DNA from: Pararheinheimera marina
Lineage (GTDB): Bacteria > Pseudomonadota > Gammaproteobacteria > Enterobacterales > Alteromonadaceae
DNA length: 64,000 nt
Direction of reading: 5' to 3'
Assembly (NCBI RefSeq): GCF_042654345.1
Contig: NZ_JBHSGB010000009.1
Coordinates: 88,299-152,298 of the forward strand
Under the pieces are notes generated by a model, which had not been told where the DNA came from, made no database searches, and saw only the letters and a list, made by a program, of their open reading frames with translations. Each line of letters starts with the position of its first letter. The stretch's first letter is position 1. The position numbers were made by a program, and so were the translations under genes. Positions 51,476 through 60,754 of this stretch are shown here, in pieces.

Positions 51476-53746
51476 ATGCGTTTTTATTTCCCAATTATCA
51501 TCATTGATGAAGATTTCCGCTCTGAAAACACCAGTGGTTCAGGCATTCGAGAACTGGCTGCAGCTATTGAAGCTGAAGGTATGGATGTTGTCGGATATAC
51601 CAGTTATGGCGATTTAACGTCCTTTGCACAGCAACAAAGCCGGGCCGCCGGTTTTATTCTGTCGATTGATGACGAAGAGTTTGGTGCAGGCAGCGCTGAA
51701 GATTCGGCGTCCGTACTGGAAAACCTGAAAGGCTTTGTCGAGAAAATTCGTCATCGCAACCCGGATATTCCTATTTATCTTTATGGCGAAACCCGCACGT
51801 CACGGCACATACCCAACGCCATTCTTCGCGAACTGCATGGCTTCATCCATATGCATGAAGACACGCCAGAATTTGTGGCCCGCCATATTATCCGTGAAGC
51901 GAAAAGTTACCTGGATACCTTAGCACCACCATTTTTCCGTGCGTTAACCCATTATGCACAAGACGGCTCTTATTCATGGCACTGCCCTGGTCACTCTGGT
52001 GGTGTGGCATTCTTAAAATCTCCTGTTGGCCAAATGTTCCACCAGTTTTTTGGTGAAAACATGCTGCGTGCCGACGTGTGTAACGCGGTGGATGAGTTAG
52101 GCCAGTTGCTGGACCACACAGGCCCAGTGGCGGCGTCGGAACGCAATGCGGCGCGGATTTTTAACTGTGACCACTTATTCTTCGTCACGAACGGCACGTC
52201 AACGTCTAACAAAATCGTCTGGAACTCGACAGTCGCTCCGGGTGACATTGTGGTGGTAGACCGTAACTGCCATAAATCCATTTTGCACGCCATTATGATG
52301 ACAGGTGCGGTGCCGGTATTTTTGATGCCAACCCGCAACCACTACGGCATTATAGGACCAATTCCGCGTAGTGAGTTTGACCCGGAAACCATCCGTAAAA
52401 AGATGCTGGCCAATCCATTCTGCCGTGAAAAACTGGAACAAAACCCGAACCTCAAGCCACGTGTACTGACCATCACTCAGTCAACCTATGACGGTGTTCT
52501 GTACAACGTGGAAGAGATTAAATCCTTGCTGGATGGCGAAATTGAAACGCTGCATTTCGATGAGGCCTGGTTACCACACGCAGCTTTCCACGATTTTTAT
52601 GGCGACTACCACGCGATTGGCGAAGGCCGCCCACGTTGTGAAACCTCGATGGTGTTTTCTACCCAGTCAACCCACAAACTGCTGGCTGGTATTTCACAAG
52701 CATCCCAAATTCTGGTGCAGGACGCCAAAGAGAACAAACTGGATCAGCATTTGTTCAACGAAGCCTACTTGATGCACACATCCACCAGCCCGCAATACGC
52801 CATTATCGCCTCTTGTGACGTGGCGGCAGCCATGATGGAAGCGCCAGGTGGTACTGCCTTGGTAGAAGAGTCGCTGGACGAAGCCTTAGAATTCCGCCGA
52901 GCCATGCGCAAAGTGGACGACGAATACGGCGACGACTGGTGGTTTAAGGTGTGGGGGCCGGACGATTTAACCGCAGAAGGTTTGGATCACCGCGATGCCT
53001 GGATGCTGAAAGCCGGTGAAAGCTGGCATGGCTTCGGCGATATCGCCGAAGGCTTCAACCTGCTGGATCCTATCAAGGCCACTATTCTGACGCCCGGGTT
53101 GAATGTGGATGGTAATTTTGCCGATAGCGGTATTCCTGCTGCCATCGTGGCCAAATACCTGTCTGAGCACGGGGTAGTGATTGAAAAAACCGGCCTGTAC
53201 TCGTTTTTCATTATGTTCACCATCGGCATTACAAAAGGCCGCTGGAACACTATGGTTACCGCACTGCAGCAGTTTAAAGACGACTACGATAAAAACGCGC
53301 CATTGTGGCGGGTACTGCCTGAGTTTATTGCCAAGTTTCCGCAGTACGAGCGCATTGGTCTGAGAGACTTGTGTGATCAAATTCATCAGATTTACCGCGA
53401 AAACAACGTGGCGAAACTGACCACAGAAATGTACCTGTCTGATCTGGTGCCGGCGATGAAGCCATCGAAAGCCTTTGCTGCCATGGCACACAAAGAGCTG
53501 GACCGGGTGCCGCTGGATCAACTGGTCGGCCGTATTACTGCTGTAATGTTAACGCCGTATCCACCAGGTATTCCATTGTTGGTGCCGGGTGAAGTGTTTA
53601 ACACCACTATTGTGGATTATCTGAAATTCGCCCGTGAGTTCAATGGCCGTTTCCCAGGCTTTGAAACTTATATTCATGGGTTGGTATCAGAAGAGCGCAA
53701 TGGCAAAACTGAATACTTCGTGGATTGTGTGAAAGCACAGGCGTAA
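51476..53746 (+). CDS. PLP-dependent Orn/Lys/Arg decarboxylase, large acid-type
   Basis: A 756-residue fold-type I decarboxylase with three parts: an N-terminal response-regulator-like wing domain (IIIIDEDFRSENTSGSGIREL), the PLP core (HSGGVAFLKSPVG; QSTYDGVLYN; FDEAWLPHAAFHDFYGDYHAIG; PLP lysine in STQSTHKLLAGISQAS), and a C-terminal domain (TPYPPGIPLLVPGE). Length is close to biodegradative arginine decarboxylase and to the Pseudomonas-type lysine decarboxylase; the substrate cannot be settled by eye. No amino-acid/amine antiporter is next to it, unlike classical acid-resistance operons. Start is ATG 51476; a longer reading from 51401 lacks support. Confidence 0.9.
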   Translation: MRFYFPIIIIDEDFRSENTSGSGIRELAAAIEAEGMDVVGYTSYGDLTSFAQQQSRAAGFILSIDDEEFGAGSAEDSASVLENLKGFVEKIRHRNPDIPIYLYGETRTSRHIPNAILRELHGFIHMHEDTPEFVARHIIREAKSYLDTLAPPFFRALTHYAQDGSYSWHCPGHSGGVAFLKSPVGQMFHQFFGENMLRADVCNAVDELGQLLDHTGPVAASERNAARIFNCDHLFFVTNGTSTSNKIVWNSTVAPGDIVVVDRNCHKSILHAIMMTGAVPVFLMPTRNHYGIIGPIPRSEFDPETIRKKMLANPFCREKLEQNPNLKPRVLTITQSTYDGVLYNVEEIKSLLDGEIETLHFDEAWLPHAAFHDFYGDYHAIGEGRPRCETSMVFSTQSTHKLLAGISQASQILVQDAKENKLDQHLFNEAYLMHTSTSPQYAIIASCDVAAAMMEAPGGTALVEESLDEALEFRRAMRKVDDEYGDDWWFKVWGPDDLTAEGLDHRDAWMLKAGESWHGFGDIAEGFNLLDPIKATILTPGLNVDGNFADSGIPAAIVAKYLSEHGVVIEKTGLYSFFIMFTIGITKGRWNTMVTALQQFKDDYDKNAPLWRVLPEFIAKFPQYERIGLRDLCDQIHQIYRENNVAKLTTEMYLSDLVPAMKPSKAFAAMAHKELDRVPLDQLVGRITAVMLTPYPPGIPLLVPGEVFNTTIVDYLKFAREFNGRFPGFETYIHGLVSEERNGKTEYFVDCVKAQA

Positions 53747-53757
53747 GCCCATCCTAT

Positions 53758-53786
53758 AAAAAAGGCCAGCAGATGCTGGCCTTTTT
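53758..53786. terminator. Bidirectional terminator after the decarboxylase gene
   Basis: A run, GGCCAGC, loop AGAT, GCTGGCC, T run; lies between converging genes. Confidence 0.85.
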
Positions 53787-53814
53787 ACTTTCCGTACTCC
53801 GTTGTTAAAAGCAA

Positions 53815-54993
53815 TTAGTCGGTTATTTCCAGCTCTAACCAGACCATACGATGGTCTGAACTGCTTTCACGGTCGGCCACTGTAAAATCCAAGGCTTCGC
53901 CTTTTACTGGCCAGAATACTCCGCCATCTTTGATGGCAAAGCCGTAGCTGGACGGCAATACATAGTCTGCACGCATCCGCCAGGCCGCTGTATGGTACTG
54001 ACCCAATGGGTTGGCAGGGCTGTTGGCTTTGCCACCACTGCTGTGAGGAATAAAATCACCACTAATACGACTGTGGCCAATCAACCCCCGGATGGCGTCT
54101 TTGTATGAATCCCCTTCAACCGCAGAAGAGTTCAGGTCACCCAGCACGACAAAACGTTGTTGTTCTGCCAAGCCACCTTTGGTGCCTTTGTCGTCGTAGA
54201 TGTAGTTGGCTTTGTCGCCAGACAGATAATCGACCCAGAATCGCACTTCGTCATGGTTGCGTTTGCCGTTGCGGTCTTCTTCACCGTCGAACACTGGCGG
54301 AGTAGGGTGGCTGATCAGCAAGTGAACCGGCGTCCCTTTTACATCAATCAGTAAATCCCAATGCGATTTTGACGACAATGGCATTTGCTGCCAGGTATCA
54401 GCAGAGTACCAATCACTGCCATCCGCTTTGGTCGTTTTCAGGTAACCCGGCATATCTTTCCATTTAAACTGCTGGAAGCTTCTGCTTTGGTTCTGATTGA
54501 TCGGGTAGCGCGATAACACCATCATGCCATATTGGCCCGGATAGAGACCAAAGCCCCAGGCATCGGCGCCAGTGCCCGAAGCTTTGCCGTCATTATCCAA
54601 ATCAAAACCGCTTGGCTGGCCCGTATTTACCGTGGAGTAGTAGAAATACGGGTAGTCAATGGGCTCTTGGCCATTCAGAGCCTTCTGCAGGTAGTTGCGG
54701 ATAAACAACTGAACGCCATGCTCAGGCTGAGCTATATAGTCAAATTCGTTCAGCAATAACACATCGGGACGAACACGCTGAATAATGCTTGCGATGTTCT
54801 GGATTTGTGGATGCTTGCCTTGTGCCAGCAGCTGACTGAGCAACTCAGGCTGCAAAGCTGCACCTCGTGGCAGGTAGTTTTCCGACTCCATGCTGACGTT
54901 AAATGTCGCAACTTTCAGACTGTTAGTCGCCATCGATGCTCCTGAATGCACTAAACAACTGCCCAGTATTACGGCTGAAAAAAAATACTTCAT
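53815..54993 (-). CDS. Secreted endonuclease/exonuclease/phosphatase-fold enzyme
   Basis: A 392-residue exported protein (signal peptide residues 1-22, SCLVHSGASMA). The EEP fold (DNase I-like) is shown by LKVATFNVSMESENY with the metal-site Asn, VLLLNEFDYI with the Glu, LLISHPTPPVFDG, VVLGDLNSSAVEGD with the Asp-Asn pair, and the final SSDHRMVWLEL with the catalytic Asp-His. It cleaves phosphodiester or phosphomonoester bonds outside the cytoplasm; substrate is open (nucleic acid or phospholipid-like). Its neighbours across the divergent region are a TonB receptor and nucleoside genes. Confidence 0.85.
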   Translation of the reverse strand: MKYFFSAVILGSCLVHSGASMATNSLKVATFNVSMESENYLPRGAALQPELLSQLLAQGKHPQIQNIASIIQRVRPDVLLLNEFDYIAQPEHGVQLFIRNYLQKALNGQEPIDYPYFYYSTVNTGQPSGFDLDNDGKASGTGADAWGFGLYPGQYGMMVLSRYPINQNQSRSFQQFKWKDMPGYLKTTKADGSDWYSADTWQQMPLSSKSHWDLLIDVKGTPVHLLISHPTPPVFDGEEDRNGKRNHDEVRFWVDYLSGDKANYIYDDKGTKGGLAEQQRFVVLGDLNSSAVEGDSYKDAIRGLIGHSRISGDFIPHSSGGKANSPANPLGQYHTAAWRMRADYVLPSSYGFAIKDGGVFWPVKGEALDFTVADRESSSDHRMVWLELEITD

Positions 54994-55328
54994 ACAAAAA
55001 TGTCCCGTCAGAAAAGGTGAGATAGCTTAAGGCGAACGCTCGGAAAGTAGCGAAATCCAAGGTCAAACCACATATTTTTACGTCTGTTGACATTTGAATT
55101 ACAGATCCGACCAATACCCTTAAGCACTGTACGACTTTTATCTTTCCTATGTTACACTTGCGTGACAGCTAGGCGTGACACCTTGCCCTACAAGAAGTTC
55201 AGTTTTCGCCTGGCAAATCGTAAAAAAAACGTAATAATTCTGCGTTATATTTTCCGACCAAATTAAAGACTGGATTGTCTTTGGCTTGGCTAAATAAAGA
55301 ATTTACAACTACCAGGTGAAAAAACGAT
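54994..55328. other. Divergent intergenic region before the TonB receptor
   Basis: A direct repeat GCGTGACA at 55160 and 55173 (13-base period) is the only repeated motif I see. AT-rich toward the receptor; TTATAT near 55243 is a possible -10. No coding region or RNA gene recognised. Confidence 0.35.
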
Positions 55329-58300
55329 ATGAAAATTAAGCATATTGCCCTTGCCGTTACCTTAGCACTCGGTGCTAGTAATTTGGCTCTGGCGCAGGAA
55401 ACTTCGTCATCTATTCGCGGACGCATTACGACTCCTGAAGGCGCCGCTGCTCCAGGCACTAAGGTTATTATCACCCACGTTCCTTCAGGCACTAGTCGCC
55501 AGATCGTGACCAACGACTCAGGCAGCTTTGTTGCTTCAGGTCTGCGTGTTGGCGGTCCTTACCGGGTGGTGATTGATTCTGATACTTACACTGACCAGAC
55601 ACTTGAAAATATCTTTTTGCAGTTAGGTGATACCTATCAAGTTAACCAGTCTTTACAGTCTGACTCGGTAGAACGTATTGCAGTTACTGGTACTTCAATT
55701 GCTTATACGTCTTCAGGTTCAAGCAGCTATTTTGGCGCAGAGCAAATCCGCAATGCACCAAGCTTAAACAACGATATCAAAGATTTAGTGCGTAACAACC
55801 CGCTGGCTGTACTTTCTTCAAAAGACGGCGAATTAAGCGTGGCTGGTACTAACCCTCGCTACAACAGCATTACGGTTGACGGTATTTCTCAGAACGACGA
55901 TTTTGGTCTGAATGCCAGCGGTTACCCAACCTCCCGTAGCCCAATTTCTTTTGAAGCCATTGACCAAATCTCTGTTGAGACTTCACCATTCAATGCTAAG
56001 TCTGGCGGTTTCCAGGGTGCGCAAATTGATGCGGTCACCAAGTCAGGTGCAAACAAGACTTTTGGTTCATTCAAATACGAATTTAAAAACGACAGTTTAG
56101 CGGGTACGCCAGCTAACAAATTTGCTGCGACAGCAGCAAATCCGAAAGGGGAAGTTCCTTTAGATTTTGAAAACAAAAACTGGGGTGCGACGTTAGGTGG
56201 TGCCATCGTTCAAGATAAACTGTTCTACTTCGCATCTTATGAAAAATACGATGCGACACCTCCGTTAGAGTGGGGTCCAGTGGACGCAGGTTTATCTAAC
56301 TCCGCTTTAGTTACACAAGATCAATTAGATCAGATCGTTGCCATTGCCCGAGATGTATACGGTGTTGATGCTGGTGACTGGAACATCATTCCCGAAGAAT
56401 CAGATGAAAAGATGCTGATGAAACTGGACTGGAACATCAATGATGCACAGCGCGCTGCATTTACTTACCAGTACAACAAAGGCAATCAGACGCAAAACAA
56501 CCAGTCAACTTCTACTCGTATGCGTTTATCGTCAAACTGGTACAACAAAGAAGAAGAGCTGAATAACTACGCATTTAAACTGTATTCAGATTGGACTTCT
56601 GAGTTCTCTACTCAGTTCAGTGCTACATACATGGACGTGACGACCAAACAAATCTCTAACGGTCAGTTTGGTGATGTCACCATCAACGTGCCTCGCTTTG
56701 GTGGTACGTCTTCTCAGACAACGTCAGTGAGCCTTGGTAGTGATATTTCTCGTCACTCAAACGATCTGGCCAAGAAGACCTTTATTTTAGCTATGGACGG
56801 TGAATACCTGTTGGATGAACACCGTTTGACTTTTGGCTACCAACTGAAGCAGATGGACATCTTCAACCTGTTCTTGCAAAGAACTAAAGGTGAATACGTC
56901 TTTAACAGCATTGCTGATTTCCAAAACCGTGCTGCGGCTTCTATCCGCTATCAGAACTCAGTGACACATAACCCGAATGATGTTGCGGCAAACTTCGTTC
57001 GTGATGAACATGCTCTGTATATTCAGGATGAGTGGGTTCTGACGGACGAACTGACTCTGGACATGGGGGTTCGTTATGAGCGTTTAGGTTCAGATGATAC
57101 GCCACGTTTCAACCAGTTCTCTCTGGACCGCACTGGTTATGTCAACACAGAAAACCTGGATGGCGCAGATATCATTCTGCCTCGTTTAGGCTTCACGTAT
57201 ACACCTACTCTGGATTTAACTATCCGCGGTGGTGTGGGTCGTTTCTCTGGTGGCCAGCCAACAGTTTGGGTATCTAACAGCTACTCGAACCCAGGTCTGG
57301 GAACCGGTGACCGCACACTGCGTAACTTAACCAACGTCAGCCTGACTGAAGTGCCACAAGCACTGAAAGATGCTGTTGCTGGTGTGACGACTGGCGGCAA
57401 CACCAACCTGATCGACCCGAATTACAACATTCAGTCTGATTGGCGCTATCAATTGGCTGCGGACTATGTGTTCTCTGTTCCTTATCTGGGCGAAGATTTC
57501 ACATGGACCAACGAATTCTTGTTCGTCGATAAGAAAGACAGCTCTGTATGGAAAGACGTGAGCCTGTTAGATTCTGAAATTGTTGCAACGACGCCAGACG
57601 GTCAGCGCAACATTTATAACGACACTGATGGCGTTTCAGACATCATGTTGACGAATACAGACGAAGACGGTCGCTCTAAGATTTTCAGCACTATGCTGAG
57701 CAAATCTTGGGACAACGGTTTGTCTATGACAGCGTCTTATACCAACCAGGATGTGACAGAAGGCGCTCCAGGCACTAGCTCAACAGCTGGTAGTAATTAT
57801 GGTAATAGCTATGTGATAAACCGTAATGACGTCTATCTGGGCCGTGCGTCATTTGAAACTGAACACCGTTTAGTGATGAACCTGAATTACACTACTGAGT
57901 TTTTTGCTGGTTATGACACCAACTTCAGCGTGTTCTTCGAGCGCCGCTCAGGCAAACCAATTAACTATACTTTAGGTGTACAAAACTGGAGCTCACCAGA
58001 TCCAGTCCAGAACCCGTATGTTCAGTTAAGCCCAGGTACAACCAACAACTACTTCGCCCCTTACATTCCGGTGAAAGGCGACTACTCAGTTGTGAAGTTT
58101 GCCAGCACTACAGCTGAAACTCAGTTCTGGGATGCGGTTACTGCGCTAGGCTTAGATAAATACCAAGGTCAATACTTGCCGAAAGGTTCTGCGACCACTC
58201 CATGGGTTACTACTGTCGACGTTTCAGTTCGTCAGGAAATTCCTGGATTCATGGAAGGTCATAAAGGTGAAATCTACTTTGTCGTAGATAACTTCCTGAA

Positions 58301-58493
58301 CCTGGTCGATAGCTCAAAAGGCAAAGTCTATGGTGACGACTTCGGTGACCTTGAATTAACCAAGTTTACCTTGGACCCAACAACGCATCATTATATCTAT
58401 GATGGCGTGACTTCACGCAGAGACAACTGGGATAAGTTCTACACAGAAGAATCAACTTGGCGTGCCAAAGTTGGTGTGATGTACCGCTTCTAA
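55329..58493 (+). CDS. Oar-like TonB-dependent receptor
   Basis: A 1054-residue outer-membrane receptor. Signal peptide to about residue 22 (LGASNLALAQ), then a carboxypeptidase-regulatory-like domain (residues 25-110; SSIRGRITTPEGAAAPGTKVIITH), a plug domain (about 115-250; IKDLVRNNPLAVLSSKDGELSVAG, ITVDGISQNDDFGLNASG, ISVETSPFNAKSGGFQGAQID), and a large beta-barrel ending VGVMYRF with terminal Phe. This Oar-type layout is used for import of large organic substrates such as peptides; the ligand here is unknown. Codon choice (GGT, CGT, TCT, ACT, GCT) is much more biased than in its neighbours and like the ribosomal-protein genes, so it is probably abundant. Confidence 0.9.
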   Translation: MKIKHIALAVTLALGASNLALAQETSSSIRGRITTPEGAAAPGTKVIITHVPSGTSRQIVTNDSGSFVASGLRVGGPYRVVIDSDTYTDQTLENIFLQLGDTYQVNQSLQSDSVERIAVTGTSIAYTSSGSSSYFGAEQIRNAPSLNNDIKDLVRNNPLAVLSSKDGELSVAGTNPRYNSITVDGISQNDDFGLNASGYPTSRSPISFEAIDQISVETSPFNAKSGGFQGAQIDAVTKSGANKTFGSFKYEFKNDSLAGTPANKFAATAANPKGEVPLDFENKNWGATLGGAIVQDKLFYFASYEKYDATPPLEWGPVDAGLSNSALVTQDQLDQIVAIARDVYGVDAGDWNIIPEESDEKMLMKLDWNINDAQRAAFTYQYNKGNQTQNNQSTSTRMRLSSNWYNKEEELNNYAFKLYSDWTSEFSTQFSATYMDVTTKQISNGQFGDVTINVPRFGGTSSQTTSVSLGSDISRHSNDLAKKTFILAMDGEYLLDEHRLTFGYQLKQMDIFNLFLQRTKGEYVFNSIADFQNRAAASIRYQNSVTHNPNDVAANFVRDEHALYIQDEWVLTDELTLDMGVRYERLGSDDTPRFNQFSLDRTGYVNTENLDGADIILPRLGFTYTPTLDLTIRGGVGRFSGGQPTVWVSNSYSNPGLGTGDRTLRNLTNVSLTEVPQALKDAVAGVTTGGNTNLIDPNYNIQSDWRYQLAADYVFSVPYLGEDFTWTNEFLFVDKKDSSVWKDVSLLDSEIVATTPDGQRNIYNDTDGVSDIMLTNTDEDGRSKIFSTMLSKSWDNGLSMTASYTNQDVTEGAPGTSSTAGSNYGNSYVINRNDVYLGRASFETEHRLVMNLNYTTEFFAGYDTNFSVFFERRSGKPINYTLGVQNWSSPDPVQNPYVQLSPGTTNNYFAPYIPVKGDYSVVKFASTTAETQFWDAVTALGLDKYQGQYLPKGSATTPWVTTVDVSVRQEIPGFMEGHKGEIYFVVDNFLNLVDSSKGKVYGDDFGDLELTKFTLDPTTHHYIYDGVTSRRDNWDKFYTEESTWRAKVGVMYRF

Positions 58494-58517
58494 TCCTTCA
58501 GTTATTTAGCTAAAACT

Positions 58518-58546
58518 AAAAATGCCGGTGTAAACCGGCATTTTTT
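58518..58546 (+). terminator. Terminator after the TonB receptor gene
   Basis: AAAAATGCCGG, loop TGTAAA, CCGGCATTTTT. Confidence 0.85.
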
Positions 58547-58609
58547 ATTTATCGATATCAACAAATCCGCGATAATAGCGGCAATTGATTTAGCTAAAGC
58601 AGAATACCC

Positions 58610-59242
58610 GTGCCTAAAAGTACCATCATTGCCATTGCCGGCGCCTCCGCTTCAGGAAAGAGTTTATTTGCCTCCACTGTCTATCAGGAACTGGTGGCTG
58701 AATTAGGTGGAGAGCGTATTGCTGTGCTCGCCGAAGACGCCTACTACCGCAATCAGGATCATTTATCATTCGAGCAACGTTGTCTGACCAACTACGACCA
58801 TCCGGCCGCCTTTGAGCATGAATTGTTGGCAGCGCACCTGCAGCAACTGAAAACCGGCGAGGCGGTTGAAATGCCGCAGTACTGCTACAAAACCCATACC
58901 CGCAAAACCGAAACGATTCGGGTGCATCCGGCCAAAGTGGTACTGGTGGAAGGTATTTTATTGCTGACTGATGAAAAGCTTCGTCAGCAATTTAATATCA
59001 CCGTGTTTATGGATACACCGCTTGATGTCTGTTTACTGCGTCGGATCAAACGTGACATGGAAGACCGCGGCCGTACCTTGGGCTCCATCACAGAACAATA
59101 TGAAAACTACGTCCGTCCGGCATTTTTCGAGTTTATTAACCCATCGAAGCAGTATGCTGACCTGGTGGTAACTCGGGGTGGCAAAAATGAAATTGCCATC
59201 GACATCATCAAAACCAAAATCCGTCAGCTGTTAGTGGAATGA
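58610..59242 (+). CDS. udk: Uridine/cytidine kinase
   Basis: Phosphorylates uridine and cytidine in pyrimidine salvage. Walker A is IAGASASGKSLFAST (residues 9-23), followed by AEDAYYRNQDHLSFEQRCLTNYDHP, VLVEGILLLTDEKLRQQFNITVFMDTPLDVCLLRRIKRD and a C-terminal ADLVVTRGGKNEIAIDIIKTKI. 210 aa. Start is GTG. Next on the same strand is a nucleoside transporter gene with its own promoter. Confidence 0.94.
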   Translation: MPKSTIIAIAGASASGKSLFASTVYQELVAELGGERIAVLAEDAYYRNQDHLSFEQRCLTNYDHPAAFEHELLAAHLQQLKTGEAVEMPQYCYKTHTRKTETIRVHPAKVVLVEGILLLTDEKLRQQFNITVFMDTPLDVCLLRRIKRDMEDRGRTLGSITEQYENYVRPAFFEFINPSKQYADLVVTRGGKNEIAIDIIKTKIRQLLVE

Positions 59243-59306
59243 AGTCACGCAGACGGGTTAAGGTGCTGCAAAGTGGTAACCCGTCGCTTCCGCTCTGTTA
59301 ACAGCT

Positions 59307-59333
59307 TTGCAATCAACGCATTTCTGCTATAAT
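59307..59333 (+). promoter_or_regulatory. Promoter of the nucleoside transporter gene
   Basis: TTGCAA at 59307, 15-base spacer, TATAAT at 59328, then a GC-rich discriminator CGCGCGG like stringently controlled promoters. The leader to the ATG at 59524 would be about 185 bases; I recognise no known riboswitch in it. Confidence 0.5.
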
Positions 59334-59523
59334 CGCGCGGCAAAACGTCAAGTTTAGACAACCCCAGAACAGCAATTTAGGCAGTTTGATGTCGATTTCT
59401 TCGGCCATTCTGCTCCCGCTAGGAAACTGTAACTACTTGATCTTTTGATGCTATTCTATGGACTTGGCATCACTAGAACAATGAACTGGCTGCAAGGCCA
59501 GGCCCCGTATCCAAGGAATAATT

Positions 59524-60738
59524 ATGATGAGTTTAGTTGGCATCGCTGCCATCTTATTAACTGCCTATCTGTTTTCGGCTCACAGAAGTCAGATCAAATG
59601 GCGCACTGTTGTCGGAGCCTTTCTAATCCAGATGGCTATTGGTGCTTTTGTACTTTATGTGCCTTTTGGTAAAGACGTGTTGTTGAGCATTTCGGGCTTT
59701 GTCGGACAAATTATTAGCTATGCCCAACAAGGTATTGTTTTTCTGTTCGGTGATGCCGGTGCACAGAAGTACGGGTTTGTGTTTGCCATTCATGTGCTTA
59801 CCGTCATTATCTTCTTCTCGTCACTGATTGCCGTGCTTTACCACATTGGTGTAATGCGGATCATTATTAGTGTACTGGGCGGTGGTCTACAGAAGTTGCT
59901 GGGAACCAGTCGTCCTGAATCCATGAACTCAGCGGCCAATATATTTGTCGGTCAAACTGAAGCCCCTCTGGTGGTCAAACCTTTTATCCCGTCAATGACG
60001 CGTTCTGAGCTCTTTGCGGTGATGGTCGGCGGTTTATCCTCTGTCGCTGGTTCTGTACTGGCGGGTTACGCTGGTATGGGCGTGGAACTGAAGTATTTGA
60101 TTGCTGCCAGCTTTATGGCTGCGCCAGGTGGCTTGTTGATGGCGAAATTGTTGCTGCCAGAAACCGAAACTCCAAAAGATGATTTAGCTGCGGCAGTGGC
60201 GATGGAAAAAAACACCAACGTGATAGACGCTGCGGCTTCTGGCGCCGCCAGTGGCTTGCAACTGGCTCTGAATGTAGGTGCCATGTTGTTGGCTTTTGTT
60301 GGTTTGATTGCCATGGTCAATGGTCTGATCGGCTGGGTGGGTGGCCTGGTTGGCGTTGAAGGGTTAACACTGCAACAGATTTTTGGTTATGTCTTCCAGC
60401 CACTAGCTTTTGTGTTGGGGGTGACTTGGGATGAAGCCCGGCTTGCCGGTAGCTTTATTGGTCAGAAGTTAGTGATCAACGAATTTGTGGCCTATCTGGA
60501 TTTTATTGAATACGTGAAAGCAGGACAGCTGAGTGATCATACTCAGGTGATCGTGACTATCGCGCTCTGTGGTTTTGCAAACTTCTCATCTATTGCCATT
60601 CTGTTAGGTGGCTTAGGTGTGATGGCGCCGAATCGTCGCTCGGACATTGCAGAACTTGGTCTGAAAGCGTTGCTGGCTGCCACTCTGGCGAATTTAATGA
60701 GTGCAGCAATTGCAGGCTTTTTCTTCTCGTTAAGTTAA
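59524..60738 (+). CDS. Concentrative nucleoside transporter (CNT/NupC family)
   Basis: A 404-residue inner-membrane symporter for nucleosides. Family signatures are GTSRPESMNSAANIFVGQTEAPLVVKPF (substrate site) and GQKLVINEFVAYLDF, with NFSSIAILLGGLG near the end. About eight to ten hydrophobic segments. Two ATG codons are almost adjacent (59524 and 59527), after AGGAATAATT. Next to udk, which fits import then phosphorylation. Coupling ion (H+ or Na+) is not evident. Confidence 0.92.
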   Translation: MMSLVGIAAILLTAYLFSAHRSQIKWRTVVGAFLIQMAIGAFVLYVPFGKDVLLSISGFVGQIISYAQQGIVFLFGDAGAQKYGFVFAIHVLTVIIFFSSLIAVLYHIGVMRIIISVLGGGLQKLLGTSRPESMNSAANIFVGQTEAPLVVKPFIPSMTRSELFAVMVGGLSSVAGSVLAGYAGMGVELKYLIAASFMAAPGGLLMAKLLLPETETPKDDLAAAVAMEKNTNVIDAAASGAASGLQLALNVGAMLLAFVGLIAMVNGLIGWVGGLVGVEGLTLQQIFGYVFQPLAFVLGVTWDEARLAGSFIGQKLVINEFVAYLDFIEYVKAGQLSDHTQVIVTIALCGFANFSSIAILLGGLGVMAPNRRSDIAELGLKALLAATLANLMSAAIAGFFFSLS

Positions 60739-60754
60739 AACACGGGTTACAACT

